Source of the DNA: an uncultured Opitutia bacterium
GTDB taxonomy: Bacteria > Verrucomicrobiota > Verrucomicrobiia > Opitutales > UBA953
DNA length: 42,828 bases
Direction: 5' to 3'
Assembly: GCA_903889525.1 (NCBI GenBank)
Contig: CAISXT010000144.1
Span: forward strand, 1-42,828
A program made the position numbers and the translations under genes. Below the pieces are notes generated by a model. It saw only the letters and a list, made by a program, of their open reading frames with translations, was not told where the DNA came from and did no database searches. Shown piece after piece: positions 1-6,678 of the stretch (positions are counted from its first letter, which is position 1; every line of letters begins with the position of its first letter).

Positions 1-166
1 CGGGCTCTTCGAGGCGCGCCACAATGCGGCGCGAGCCGGCGGAGAGCGTGAACGTGTGATCCTGCGTCAGGTCGGCGCGGAACGGCACCGAGCTGAAGAT
101 GAGGTTCACGAAGAACGCCGCGGCGAGGACGGCGAAAGCGGCGAGGAGGGCTTGGGAGCGATTCAT
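1..166 (-). CDS. GldG-like ABC exporter auxiliary subunit (N-terminal fragment)
   Basis: Only the first 55 codons lie in the window; the gene runs off the left edge. The start is the ATG at 166. The visible protein has a short N-terminal hydrophobic segment (about residues 5-25) followed by DLTQDHTFTLSAGSRRIV. This matches the usual beginning of GldG/DUF7088-type subunits, which have one N-terminal membrane anchor and then an extracytoplasmic domain opening with a (D/K)LTxxxxYTLS motif. It follows the permease gene with a 15-base gap and completes an ATPase-permease-GldG order. In Bacteroidota these proteins are named for gliding, but homologues are widespread and gliding should not be inferred here. 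The assignment rests on a short N-terminus plus context. Confidence 0.6.
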   Translation of the reverse strand, partial: MNRSQALLAAFAVLAAAFFVNLIFSSVPFRADLTQDHTFTLSAGSRRIVARLEEP

Positions 167-181
167 GGTGGTGGGGTCCGA

Positions 182-967
182 TTAGCGGCGTTCGACGATG
201 ATCGTACTCAAGCCGAGGCCAGCGAAGGCGACGGACAGGAAGTAGGCAATCGGACGGGCGTCGACCAGTCCGAGGGTGAAGGGTTCAAGGTTGCGCCAGA
301 GTCCGAGGCGGCGGATTTCGTCCACGCCACCGGAGCCGAGGATGCCCGCGAGCAGTTCGTCGAAGACACCGTAGCCGACGAGTACCAGGATGAAGCAGGC
401 GAGGAAGCCCGTGACGAAGGCGATGACTTGATTGCGGGTGAGGGCCGAGGCGATGGAGGCAATGCCGAGGCAGGCACCAGCGCAGAGCAGTGACCCGGCG
501 TAGCCACCGACGATCACACCCCAATCGGGACCCGTGATGATATTCCAATTAGAGCCATCATTACCAAGATAACCCACGGTGAAGGCGACAGGTATGGTCA
601 TCAGGAGGGCGCAGGCGAGGAAGAGCCAGGCGGCGAGGAATTTACCCAGCGCGGCTTGCCACACCGTCACCGGCCAGGTGAGCAGGAGTTCGATGGTGCC
701 TTGGCGGCGTTCTTCAGCCCAGAGGCGGGCGCCGGCGGCAGGGGCGAGGAAGGCCCAGAGCCACGGATGATAGAGGAAGAAACGATCCAGGCTGGCGACG
801 CCGGATTCAAAGAGGCCACCGACGAAGAAAGCGAGCGACACTGCGAAGGCGTTGAATACGGCCAGGAAGACGTAGGCCAGCGGCGTGCGGAAATAGCCGG
901 CGAATTCGCGCCGCATGATGGCGATCAAGGGTGCGAAGCGGGAGGGTGAGGAGGGGGCAGAGGACAT
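182..967 (-). CDS. ABC-2 type transporter permease, GldF/NosY-like
   Basis: A 261-residue polytopic membrane protein with about six hydrophobic segments. The N-terminus, with IMRREFAGYFRTPLAYVFLAVF near residues 18-39, is typical of GldF/ABC-2 permeases: an amphipathic lead-in followed by the first membrane span. SAAGARLWAEERRQGTIELLLTWPVT-type sequence at about residues 76-101 is the characteristic cytoplasmic loop of this family (W-A-E-E-R-x-x-G-T-x-E-L-L). The gene lies 10 bases downstream of the ATPase gene and 15 bases upstream of the GldG-like gene, so the three should be cotranscribed and form one exporter. The substrate is unknown. Nitrous-oxide (NosDFY) or gliding (Gld) systems are possible relatives, but no nos or gliding genes are visible. 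Confidence 0.85.
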   Translation of the reverse strand: MSSAPSSPSRFAPLIAIMRREFAGYFRTPLAYVFLAVFNAFAVSLAFFVGGLFESGVASLDRFFLYHPWLWAFLAPAAGARLWAEERRQGTIELLLTWPVTVWQAALGKFLAAWLFLACALLMTIPVAFTVGYLGNDGSNWNIITGPDWGVIVGGYAGSLLCAGACLGIASIASALTRNQVIAFVTGFLACFILVLVGYGVFDELLAGILGSGGVDEIRRLGLWRNLEPFTLGLVDARPIAYFLSVAFAGLGLSTIIVERR

Positions 968-977
968 GACGGTAAGA

Positions 978-1682
978 TTAGGCGGTGAGCTTGCGGAAGA
1001 CGGCGTTGAGGTCGGGGCCGCGCGCGAGGAATTTATCCCGCGACTCGTCGCAACGAACTTCCCCTTTCGCGATCACGATGACGCGGGTGCAGAGTTCACC
1101 GATTTCTTCGAGGATGTGGGTGGAGATAATGACGGCCTTGCGGGCGGCCATCTCCTTGAGAATCCGACGGACTTCGAATTTCTGATTGGGGTCGAGGCCA
1201 TCCGTCGGTTCATCGAGGATGAGCACCTCGGGGTCGTGGATGACGGCTTGGGCGAAGCCGACGCGCATGCGGTAGCCCTTAGAAAGCGTATCGACGGTCT
1301 GGGCGGCGACTTCCTCGAGGCGGCAGAGGCTGAGCGTCTGACGGACGCTTTCCGCAGGGTCGGCCAGGCCGCGCAGGTCGGCGGCGAAGCGGAGGAATTC
1401 CCGTACGGTCATCTCGCCGTAGGCGGGCGCACCTTCAGGCGAGTAGCCAAGGTGGTGTTTGGCGGCGACGGATTGATCGGCGACATTGAAGCCGGCGATG
1501 GCGGCCGTGCCGGTATCGGCGCGGACGTGGCCGGCGATCATCTTCATCGTGGTGGACTTCCCAGCGCCATTGGGCCCGAGGAAGCCGACGACCTCACCTC
1601 GGTCGACGGAGAAGGAGACATCGCGTACGGCCTGAATGGGGCCGTAGGATTTGGAAAGATTTTTGACTTCGATGAGGGACAT
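978..1682 (-). CDS. ABC transporter ATP-binding protein, GldA-like
   Basis: A 234-residue nucleotide-binding subunit energising the adjacent ABC-2 permease. Walker A is GPNGAGKST (about residues 36-44), the signature is LSKGYRMRVG and Walker B is VLILDEPTDGLDP, followed by the switch histidine in STHILEE. An open frame extends upstream to 1847 but overlaps the mscS gene. The ATG at 1682 gives a canonical N-terminus (SLIEVKNLSKSYG), so it was chosen. The protein is shorter than the roughly 300 residues of many GldA/NosF-type ATPases, lacking most of a C-terminal extension. It starts 11 bases after the mscS stop and ends 10 bases before the permease gene. Confidence 0.9.
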   Translation of the reverse strand: MSLIEVKNLSKSYGPIQAVRDVSFSVDRGEVVGFLGPNGAGKSTTMKMIAGHVRADTGTAAIAGFNVADQSVAAKHHLGYSPEGAPAYGEMTVREFLRFAADLRGLADPAESVRQTLSLCRLEEVAAQTVDTLSKGYRMRVGFAQAVIHDPEVLILDEPTDGLDPNQKFEVRRILKEMAARKAVIISTHILEEIGELCTRVIVIAKGEVRCDESRDKFLARGPDLNAVFRKLTA

Positions 1683-1693
1683 GGCGGGAAAGT

Positions 1694-2830
1694 TCAGCGG
1701 GTTTGCGGGGTGCCTTGGGCGGCCATCCGGATATCCGCCTTCTGGAGGCGTTCGGAAATCTGCAGGATGAGCTTCTGATTGAAGTCGAGTTGGCGGACGG
1801 CGTTGGCTGGATGGTACCAGTACATCACGCGGATGTTGACGGCCCAATCCGCGAACTCGGTGACGTGGACCAAGGGCGGATGGCTAGGCTGATAGCCCTC
1901 ATGGTTGACCAGGGTCTCGCGGATGAGCTCGACCGCCTTGGCAATCTTGTCGGCCGGCGTATTGGTCTCAAGGTGCACGAGGTCCTGCCCGCGGATGAAG
2001 TCTCGGCGGGTGATGTTCACGATAGCGCGCGTCGCGAGGTCGCCGTTAGGAATGGCGAGCTTTTGCCCGTCGAGCAGGACGATGGTAGTGGAGCGTAAGC
2101 CGAGTGATTCGACTTTACCCTCATGCGTGCCGGTATTGATGATATCGCCGAGGGTGAAGGGCTGGTCGATGATGAGCATGACCGCGCCGAAGACGTTCTT
2201 GATGGTATCTTGGGAGGCGAAGGCGAGACCGACGACGGCGCCGGCGAGTAGGCCGAGGATCGCATCGGAAGCTTTCGGGTCGACAATCGAGATGGCTTTG
2301 AAGGCGCCCACGAGCACGACGGCGATACGGACGACCGTGGCAAACATCGGGACCAAGATGTCGTCGAGTTTGTTTTCGGTCTGGTCGGCGACCTTTTGCG
2401 CCCAGGCGATGGGGATGGCGACCAGGTAGAACATCGCCGAGGTGTGGGCGAGGGAGCAGAGGAAGGTGCCAGCGAGGGCGGTGAACTCCAGGCTTCCGGC
2501 GTAGGCGAGGTACGGCTTGTTGTCCTTAATAAGGTAAAGAATCGTGTAGGCCGGCAGGATGGTCGGGAGGGCTTTGCCGACGGCGGCGACGGTGGCCTCG
2601 ATGATCGGGCTGGCGCTGAATTTATTGGCCGTCCAGCGCAGGACCTTCTTGGCGACCCAGCCCACAAGGAAGGCGATGGCGATGTAACCGACGGAGTGGA
2701 TGACGATGTTGACCCAGTCCTGCGGGGCTAGAGCCACGACGTTATGGATATCCCCGATGATGAAGGGATTACTTGGGGGCGTCACGGCAGCGGGGGTCGT
2801 GCTGGCAGTCGCGGCTTGGGCGAGGAACAT
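1694..2830 (-). CDS. Small-conductance mechanosensitive channel (MscS family)
   Basis: A 378-residue MscS-type channel that would release solutes on hypo-osmotic shock. After an N-terminal Ala/Thr/Pro-rich stretch there are several hydrophobic helices (about residues 40-185). The conserved pore/beta region follows: AGAVVGLAFASQDTIKNVFG, then DQPFTLGDIINTG, GKVESLGLRSTTIVLLDG and the hallmark IPNGDL near the cytoplasmic beta domain. The C-terminal alpha/beta domain includes FADWAVNIRVMYW. The start is uncertain: the ATG at 2830 is preferred, while a TTG at 2881 would add 17 residues and fall inside an inverted repeat. The gene is divergent from trpS and heads the minus-strand ABC exporter operon. 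Confidence 0.88.
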   Translation of the reverse strand: MFLAQAATASTTPAAVTPPSNPFIIGDIHNVVALAPQDWVNIVIHSVGYIAIAFLVGWVAKKVLRWTANKFSASPIIEATVAAVGKALPTILPAYTILYLIKDNKPYLAYAGSLEFTALAGTFLCSLAHTSAMFYLVAIPIAWAQKVADQTENKLDDILVPMFATVVRIAVVLVGAFKAISIVDPKASDAILGLLAGAVVGLAFASQDTIKNVFGAVMLIIDQPFTLGDIINTGTHEGKVESLGLRSTTIVLLDGQKLAIPNGDLATRAIVNITRRDFIRGQDLVHLETNTPADKIAKAVELIRETLVNHEGYQPSHPPLVHVTEFADWAVNIRVMYWYHPANAVRQLDFNQKLILQISERLQKADIRMAAQGTPQTR

Positions 2831-2876
2831 GGGGGTCTGGGGGGCGAGGTTCTGTGTAGGCTGTTCGTTTGCGTAT

Positions 2877-2909
2877 TTCAAGCGTCACCGACCGCCCAAT
2901 CCGCTTGAA
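2877..2909. promoter_or_regulatory. Inverted repeat in the mscS/trpS divergent intergenic region
   Basis: TTCAAGCG (2877-2884) is repeated as its exact complement CGCTTGAA (2902-2909), with 17 bases between the arms. It lies between two divergently transcribed genes, where an operator for a dimeric regulator or a promoter element would be expected. The regulator is unknown, and an 8-base repeat could occur by chance. Confidence 0.3.
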
Positions 2910-2944
2910 GCGGGGCTCAGCCCTTGCCACGCTGGGCCTTAGGA

Positions 2945-3964
2945 ATGACCGAAACGAGCGAAAAAAAGGCCGCCAAGCCCGTGGTACTGACCTGTGCCCA
3001 GCCAACCGGGCGGCTTCATCTGGGTAATTATCTGGGGGCCGTCCTGAATTGGGGTCGGATGCAGGACGACTACGAATGCTATTTCGGGATCGTCGACCAG
3101 CATGCCATCACGGTCTCCCATGTGCCGGCTCAGCTCCGGGATAACACCTATTCCTGCCTGGCTCAGTATGTCGCCTGTGGCCTCGACCCGACGCGCAGCC
3201 GGCTTTTTGTCCAATCCCATGTCATCGGGCACACCGAGCTGGCGTGGATTCTCGGCTGTCTTTGTCCGCTTGGACAGCTCGAGCGCATGACGCAGTTCAA
3301 GGATAAGTCCCGCAAGCACGAGTCAGTCGACGCCGGCTTACTGTTCTATCCGGTCCTGATGGCGGCTGATATTCTGCTTTATAACGCCACGTTGGTGCCG
3401 GTCGGGGATGACCAGAAGCAGCACCTCGAGCTGGCGCGTGATCTCGCAGAGAAATTTAACCACCGTTATTCGGAGACGTTCAAAGTGCCGGAGCCGTTCA
3501 TCTCCAAGGTCGGCTCGCGCATCATGTCGCTGCAGGATCCCTCCGCCAAGATGTCGAAGTCCGACCCGAACCACGCCGCCACGGTGTTTATCACCGATCG
3601 CCCGGAGGAGGTGCGGAAGAAGATTATGTCTGCCGTGACCGACTCCGCGGCGGACGTCCGTTCTGGTCCGGATAAGCCCGGGGTCACGAACCTGCTTTCG
3701 ATCATGTCCGCTTGCACGGGTCGCTCGGTGGAGACCCTCGAGTCTGAGTTTGCCGGCAAAGGCTACGGAGATTTCAAGAAGGCGGTCGCCGAGGCCGTCG
3801 TCGCCACACTCGACCCCGTCCGCGTGCGCTACGATGAGCTGATCAAGGACCGGGCTGAGCTCGACCGTATTTTTAAATCCGGCGCCGAACAGGCTCAGGC
3901 TACGGCGTACCGCACGCTCTCGAAGGTCAATCGCAAGGTCGGCTTTGTGGAGCGCCCGCGCTAA
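2945..3964 (+). CDS. trpS: Tryptophanyl-tRNA synthetase
   Basis: A 339-residue class I aminoacyl-tRNA synthetase that charges tRNA-Trp. The N-terminus has AQPTGRLHLGNYLGA; HLGN (about residues 25-28) is the HIGH-type signature. KMSKS is intact at about residues 202-206 in PSAKMSKSDPN. VPVGDDQKQHLELARDLA is the family's conserved tRNA/Trp-site segment. Length fits bacterial TrpRS (about 330-340). An upstream TTG at 2924 is in frame, but the ATG at 2945 aligns better with known N-termini and has AGGA immediately before it. A 13-base motif, GCCCTTGCCACGC, occurs just upstream (2920-2932) and also upstream of ileS. Confidence 0.97.
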   Translation: MTETSEKKAAKPVVLTCAQPTGRLHLGNYLGAVLNWGRMQDDYECYFGIVDQHAITVSHVPAQLRDNTYSCLAQYVACGLDPTRSRLFVQSHVIGHTELAWILGCLCPLGQLERMTQFKDKSRKHESVDAGLLFYPVLMAADILLYNATLVPVGDDQKQHLELARDLAEKFNHRYSETFKVPEPFISKVGSRIMSLQDPSAKMSKSDPNHAATVFITDRPEEVRKKIMSAVTDSAADVRSGPDKPGVTNLLSIMSACTGRSVETLESEFAGKGYGDFKKAVAEAVVATLDPVRVRYDELIKDRAELDRIFKSGAEQAQATAYRTLSKVNRKVGFVERPR

Positions 3965-3989
3965 ACCCATTTTCCCTTACCCCACCCCC

Positions 3990-5111
3990 ATGAATCGCGA
4001 ACTCGAAAAACTCCTCAAAGAAAAATGGTTCCTGGTCGCCGCCGACCTCATCGCGGTCATCGCCATCTTGTGCGTGGTGCCAGATGGCAAGCGCGACGGA
4101 TTCGACAACTTCTTGATTCTATCCGCGATCTTGCTGTCCTCGCTCATCGTGGTGATTCCCGTGCTCAAGGATGGTGGCGGTAAGGCGGAGCGCCTTGCCG
4201 AGCAGGCTCGACTGCGGGCCGCTCTGGCGGAGGAAATTGATCGTCAGCGCGATAGCAATCGGTCTGGCACGGAAGCCCTCAACCGCCGCATCGTGGAGGT
4301 CGAAATTTCCGCACAGAAGGCCGCCGAAGTGGCGGCGGTCGCCGTGGCGCAGCGCGCCTCGACGGAGGTCAATGCAATCAAGGCTGCGATGGCCGAGTTG
4401 GAAAAGAAACTTCAGCAGGCCGCCCAAGCCGCCCCATCGACCGAAGCGGTCGATGACCTCGCCGAAAAAGTTGATGCACTCGCGACCACGGTGCGCGCGG
4501 TCGTCGCGGATGCCGACGAACTCGCCACGGCTGCCGCCAAGGATCAGGCCGAAGCCAAGCAGGCGTGGGAGACCGAATTAAAGTCGGTGCGGGACGATAT
4601 CAAGAAGGCCGCCAAGCAGGCTGAAAAGGCTGCTGGCAAGTTGGCTGACGAAATCGAAGCCGTGCGCGGCGAGGTGCGCCAGTTGCCGGAGAATCTTTCC
4701 GTTGCCGCCGTGCCGGTGGCGGCGAAGAAGGCTGAGGAAATCGTCCACCCTGAGTTAACAGAAGATGAGTCCGAAGAAGAGCCAATCGATGAGATCATCG
4801 AAGAAGAGGAAGCGCCAGCGGAGGTGCCAGTGGCCGCCGCGGCTTCGGGCACGGGCACCTCGCTCACCATTAATCTCATGATCGGCATCGGTAACAAGCC
4901 GTATGTCCGCGGCACCGGCCCGGGACTCAATCCAGATAAGGGTGTGCTCATGAATTTCTTGGGTATTGGTCGCTGGCAGTGGATTTCGCCTGACCCGGAG
5001 GCACCCGCCACCGTTGAGGTTTGGAAGAATGACCAATCACCGATGGGCGAGCCGCTGCATCTTTCAGGCGGTGAGCCTGTGGAGGTCGACGAAGGACACT
5101 TCGGCGCCTGA
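3990..5111 (+). CDS. Membrane-anchored coiled-coil protein of unknown function
   Basis: A 373-residue protein I cannot assign to a named family. Two closely spaced hydrophobic segments (about residues 13-31 and 38-58) form a membrane hairpin. A long Ala/Glu/Lys-rich heptad-like coiled coil covers about residues 64-240. A very acidic linker follows (TEDESEEEPIDEIIEEEE), then a C-terminal globular part of about 85 residues (from TSLTINLMIGIG) with alternating hydrophobics that suggest beta strands. The ATG at 3990 was chosen because an upstream frame overlaps trpS and the sequence MNRELEKLLKEKWF starts the anchor cleanly; the leader is C-rich with no Shine-Dalgarno sequence. It lies 25 bases after trpS and 3 before the next gene. 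A structural or scaffolding role is only a guess. Confidence 0.8.
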   Translation: MNRELEKLLKEKWFLVAADLIAVIAILCVVPDGKRDGFDNFLILSAILLSSLIVVIPVLKDGGGKAERLAEQARLRAALAEEIDRQRDSNRSGTEALNRRIVEVEISAQKAAEVAAVAVAQRASTEVNAIKAAMAELEKKLQQAAQAAPSTEAVDDLAEKVDALATTVRAVVADADELATAAAKDQAEAKQAWETELKSVRDDIKKAAKQAEKAAGKLADEIEAVRGEVRQLPENLSVAAVPVAAKKAEEIVHPELTEDESEEEPIDEIIEEEEAPAEVPVAAAASGTGTSLTINLMIGIGNKPYVRGTGPGLNPDKGVLMNFLGIGRWQWISPDPEAPATVEVWKNDQSPMGEPLHLSGGEPVEVDEGHFGA

Positions 5112-5114
5112 GCG

Positions 5115-6203
5115 ATGCTGGGTCTTCTGGCTACTTTCAGCTGGTTGGCCGCTTCAGCTCCTGCGGTCGAGCCGCCGTTGCCTGTGCCCGCGCATGTTTA
5201 TGTCGCGGACACCCGTATCGCCACGGTGGCCAGCGAGAAGCTGGCCGAGGTGAGTTTTGTCGCCGTGCACTGCGATGCTTTGCAACGCTACTTGGAGTTC
5301 GCGCTCAATATGCCAGCGTTGCCGCCGCCCATGGCACGGCTGGAATCATTGGATGATAAAGGCTCAACCCTAGTGGAGACACGGGTGGCCGCCGGTAGTA
5401 TCTTGGTAGCGGTGCGGCTGGGAGATGCGTTGACCGCGCCGACGCGCGCATCGGAGGCCGTGGCGGCGACTTGGCTGGCGCGGGTGGCCCTTGCGGGCGG
5501 CAAGCCCGTCAGTGCCTCCGAGCCATGGACGCGGCAAGCCTTGGCGTGCGAGACGCTCGTCAGTTTGCGCCCAGCCATGAATGATTTCTGGTATCGTGAA
5601 GGCCGGCAATTACCACCGTCGACGCTCGAGGAGATTATCGCCGGGCGGGCCCCTGCGCGGGAGGCTTTTCTTTTCTGGCGGGCATTGCGCCAGACTTTGG
5701 TGGCACCCGCTGAGCAATCCAAAGCGTTGATTGCTTCGGCCCAGGGGGGGTCGATTCTCAAGTTGCTTGGCGGGTTAGCTAAGTCGCCGCAGGATTGGTG
5801 GCTAATCCATCGCGCGGAGTTACTCCTTTCGCGGAGTCCGGTCAGTCTTGGCCTGCGAGAGTCGGCGGAGTCACTGGATGACATCTCGCGGTTCGTCTTC
5901 GATCTCGGGCAAGGCGATGTGCTGATTCCGGGGGGCGAGCTGGGGAAGCACCGCGAGTTAGCGGCGATCAAGTCGAGCATTACGGCGCGGCTGGTTGCGT
6001 TGCGGCGGGAGATTTTACGCCAGAATCCGGTCTACCATAATTCATGGCGGACCTTTGGCGCTTGGCTGGAGGCATTTGGGACCGCCGCGCCGGAGGAGCT
6101 GGGTCGGTTATGGAAGGATTACGCGGCGGAGCGAAAACAGGCCGACGAGCTTCGCCGGGAGGTCGAGGCAGCGTTACTGGCGCCAACGCCGGCGGCCAAG
6201 TAA
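5115..6203 (+). CDS. Secreted/periplasmic protein of unknown function
   Basis: A 362-residue protein with a short hydrophobic N-terminus (MLGLLATFSWLAASAPAVEP), likely a signal peptide. The remainder is mostly helical, Ala/Leu/Arg-rich, with an Arg/Glu-rich C-terminal helix (about residues 330-355). No catalytic motif is recognisable. The start ATG is three bases after the stop of the coiled-coil gene, so the two are almost certainly translated from one transcript and may work together at the envelope. A perfect hairpin lies downstream at 6219-6240. Confidence 0.75.
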   Translation: MLGLLATFSWLAASAPAVEPPLPVPAHVYVADTRIATVASEKLAEVSFVAVHCDALQRYLEFALNMPALPPPMARLESLDDKGSTLVETRVAAGSILVAVRLGDALTAPTRASEAVAATWLARVALAGGKPVSASEPWTRQALACETLVSLRPAMNDFWYREGRQLPPSTLEEIIAGRAPAREAFLFWRALRQTLVAPAEQSKALIASAQGGSILKLLGGLAKSPQDWWLIHRAELLLSRSPVSLGLRESAESLDDISRFVFDLGQGDVLIPGGELGKHRELAAIKSSITARLVALRREILRQNPVYHNSWRTFGAWLEAFGTAAPEELGRLWKDYAAERKQADELRREVEAALLAPTPAAK

Positions 6204-6210
6204 GGGCCAC

Positions 6211-6240
6211 TAAACAAAGAAGCCGGCGGGAGCCGGCTTC
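6211..6240 (-). terminator. Bidirectional hairpin terminator between convergent genes
   Basis: GAAGCCGGC (6219-6227), loop GGGA, GCCGGCTTC (6232-6240) form a perfect 9-bp stem. On the minus strand the hairpin is followed by TTTGTTTA, so it best fits termination of the minus-strand gene at 6262-6525. It also lies just past the plus-strand gene ending at 6203. Confidence 0.75.
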
Positions 6241-6261
6241 AGGAAAGGGCGGGGAAGGGGC

Positions 6262-6525
6262 TCAGAGCAATTCCTTCGTCACCATCGTCTTCTGGAGCAT
6301 TTGATCGGCCAAGGTCACCCGGAAAAGGCTCAGGGCGAGCCAAAAGACGCCGGCGAGACAGGCACCACAATAGGCTGCACCAAGGAGAATGGCGGTGGGG
6401 CCAGCTTCACTCCAAGGGACATGCTTCTTGAGAATCGAGGTGATCCAGACGAAGAAGATCACCGTCAGGACGAGGTCGAGGATGACCGCATGCTTGGTGA
6501 TGAGCTTGGGCTTCATGTTTTCCAT
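6262..6525 (-). CDS. Small inner-membrane protein of unknown function
   Basis: An 87-residue protein with two clear hydrophobic helices (about residues 13-31 and 43-67) separated by a short KKHVPW loop. It resembles many small uncharacterised membrane proteins and I recognise no family. Start is either the ATG at 6525 or the one at 6516 (MKPKLITKH). It is divergent from ileS. A TTGACA sequence at 6557-6562 on the minus strand gives a possible promoter close to the start codon. Confidence 0.7.
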   Translation of the reverse strand: MENMKPKLITKHAVILDLVLTVIFFVWITSILKKHVPWSEAGPTAILLGAAYCGACLAGVFWLALSLFRVTLADQMLQKTMVTKELL

Positions 6526-6533
6526 GGGGTTTC

Positions 6534-6562
6534 ATTCGTGCGATTCCGGCTGGCGGTGTCAA
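6534..6562 (-). promoter_or_regulatory. Candidate sigma-70 promoter for the small membrane protein
   Basis: On the minus strand, a perfect -35 hexamer TTGACA (6557-6562) is followed after 17 bases by ACGAAT (6534-6539), a weak -10 matching three of six consensus positions. A transcript from here would begin within a few bases of the ATG at 6525, or 10-12 bases before the ATG at 6516. Confidence 0.35.
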
Positions 6563-6678
6563 CCCCGCCCGGCATGCTCGCCCCCTCATCTACGCCCTTG
6601 CCACGCAGGCCGGGCCGTTCACCCTGCCCGCCCCGAGGGGTCACATCGATCCCTCCCACCCACTTCCCCGACGAATTC

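Noticed and set aside
915-1778. Long plus-strand open frame of about 287 codons opposite the ABC ATPase gene
   Set aside because: It is a GC-rich antisense shadow with Gly/Asp/Glu-rich sequence and no family motif, opposite a gene with full Walker and signature motifs.
6301-6678. Upstream extension of the ileS frame
   Set aside because: The open frame runs 126 codons before the ATG at 6679 but overlaps the minus-strand small membrane protein and its promoter, and the extra sequence has no IleRS similarity.
6526-6678. Possible T-box leader upstream of ileS
   Set aside because: No T-box sequence, specifier loop or terminator/antiterminator pair is seen in the 153-base spacer. T-boxes are also not expected in this group. 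The trpS leader likewise shows none.
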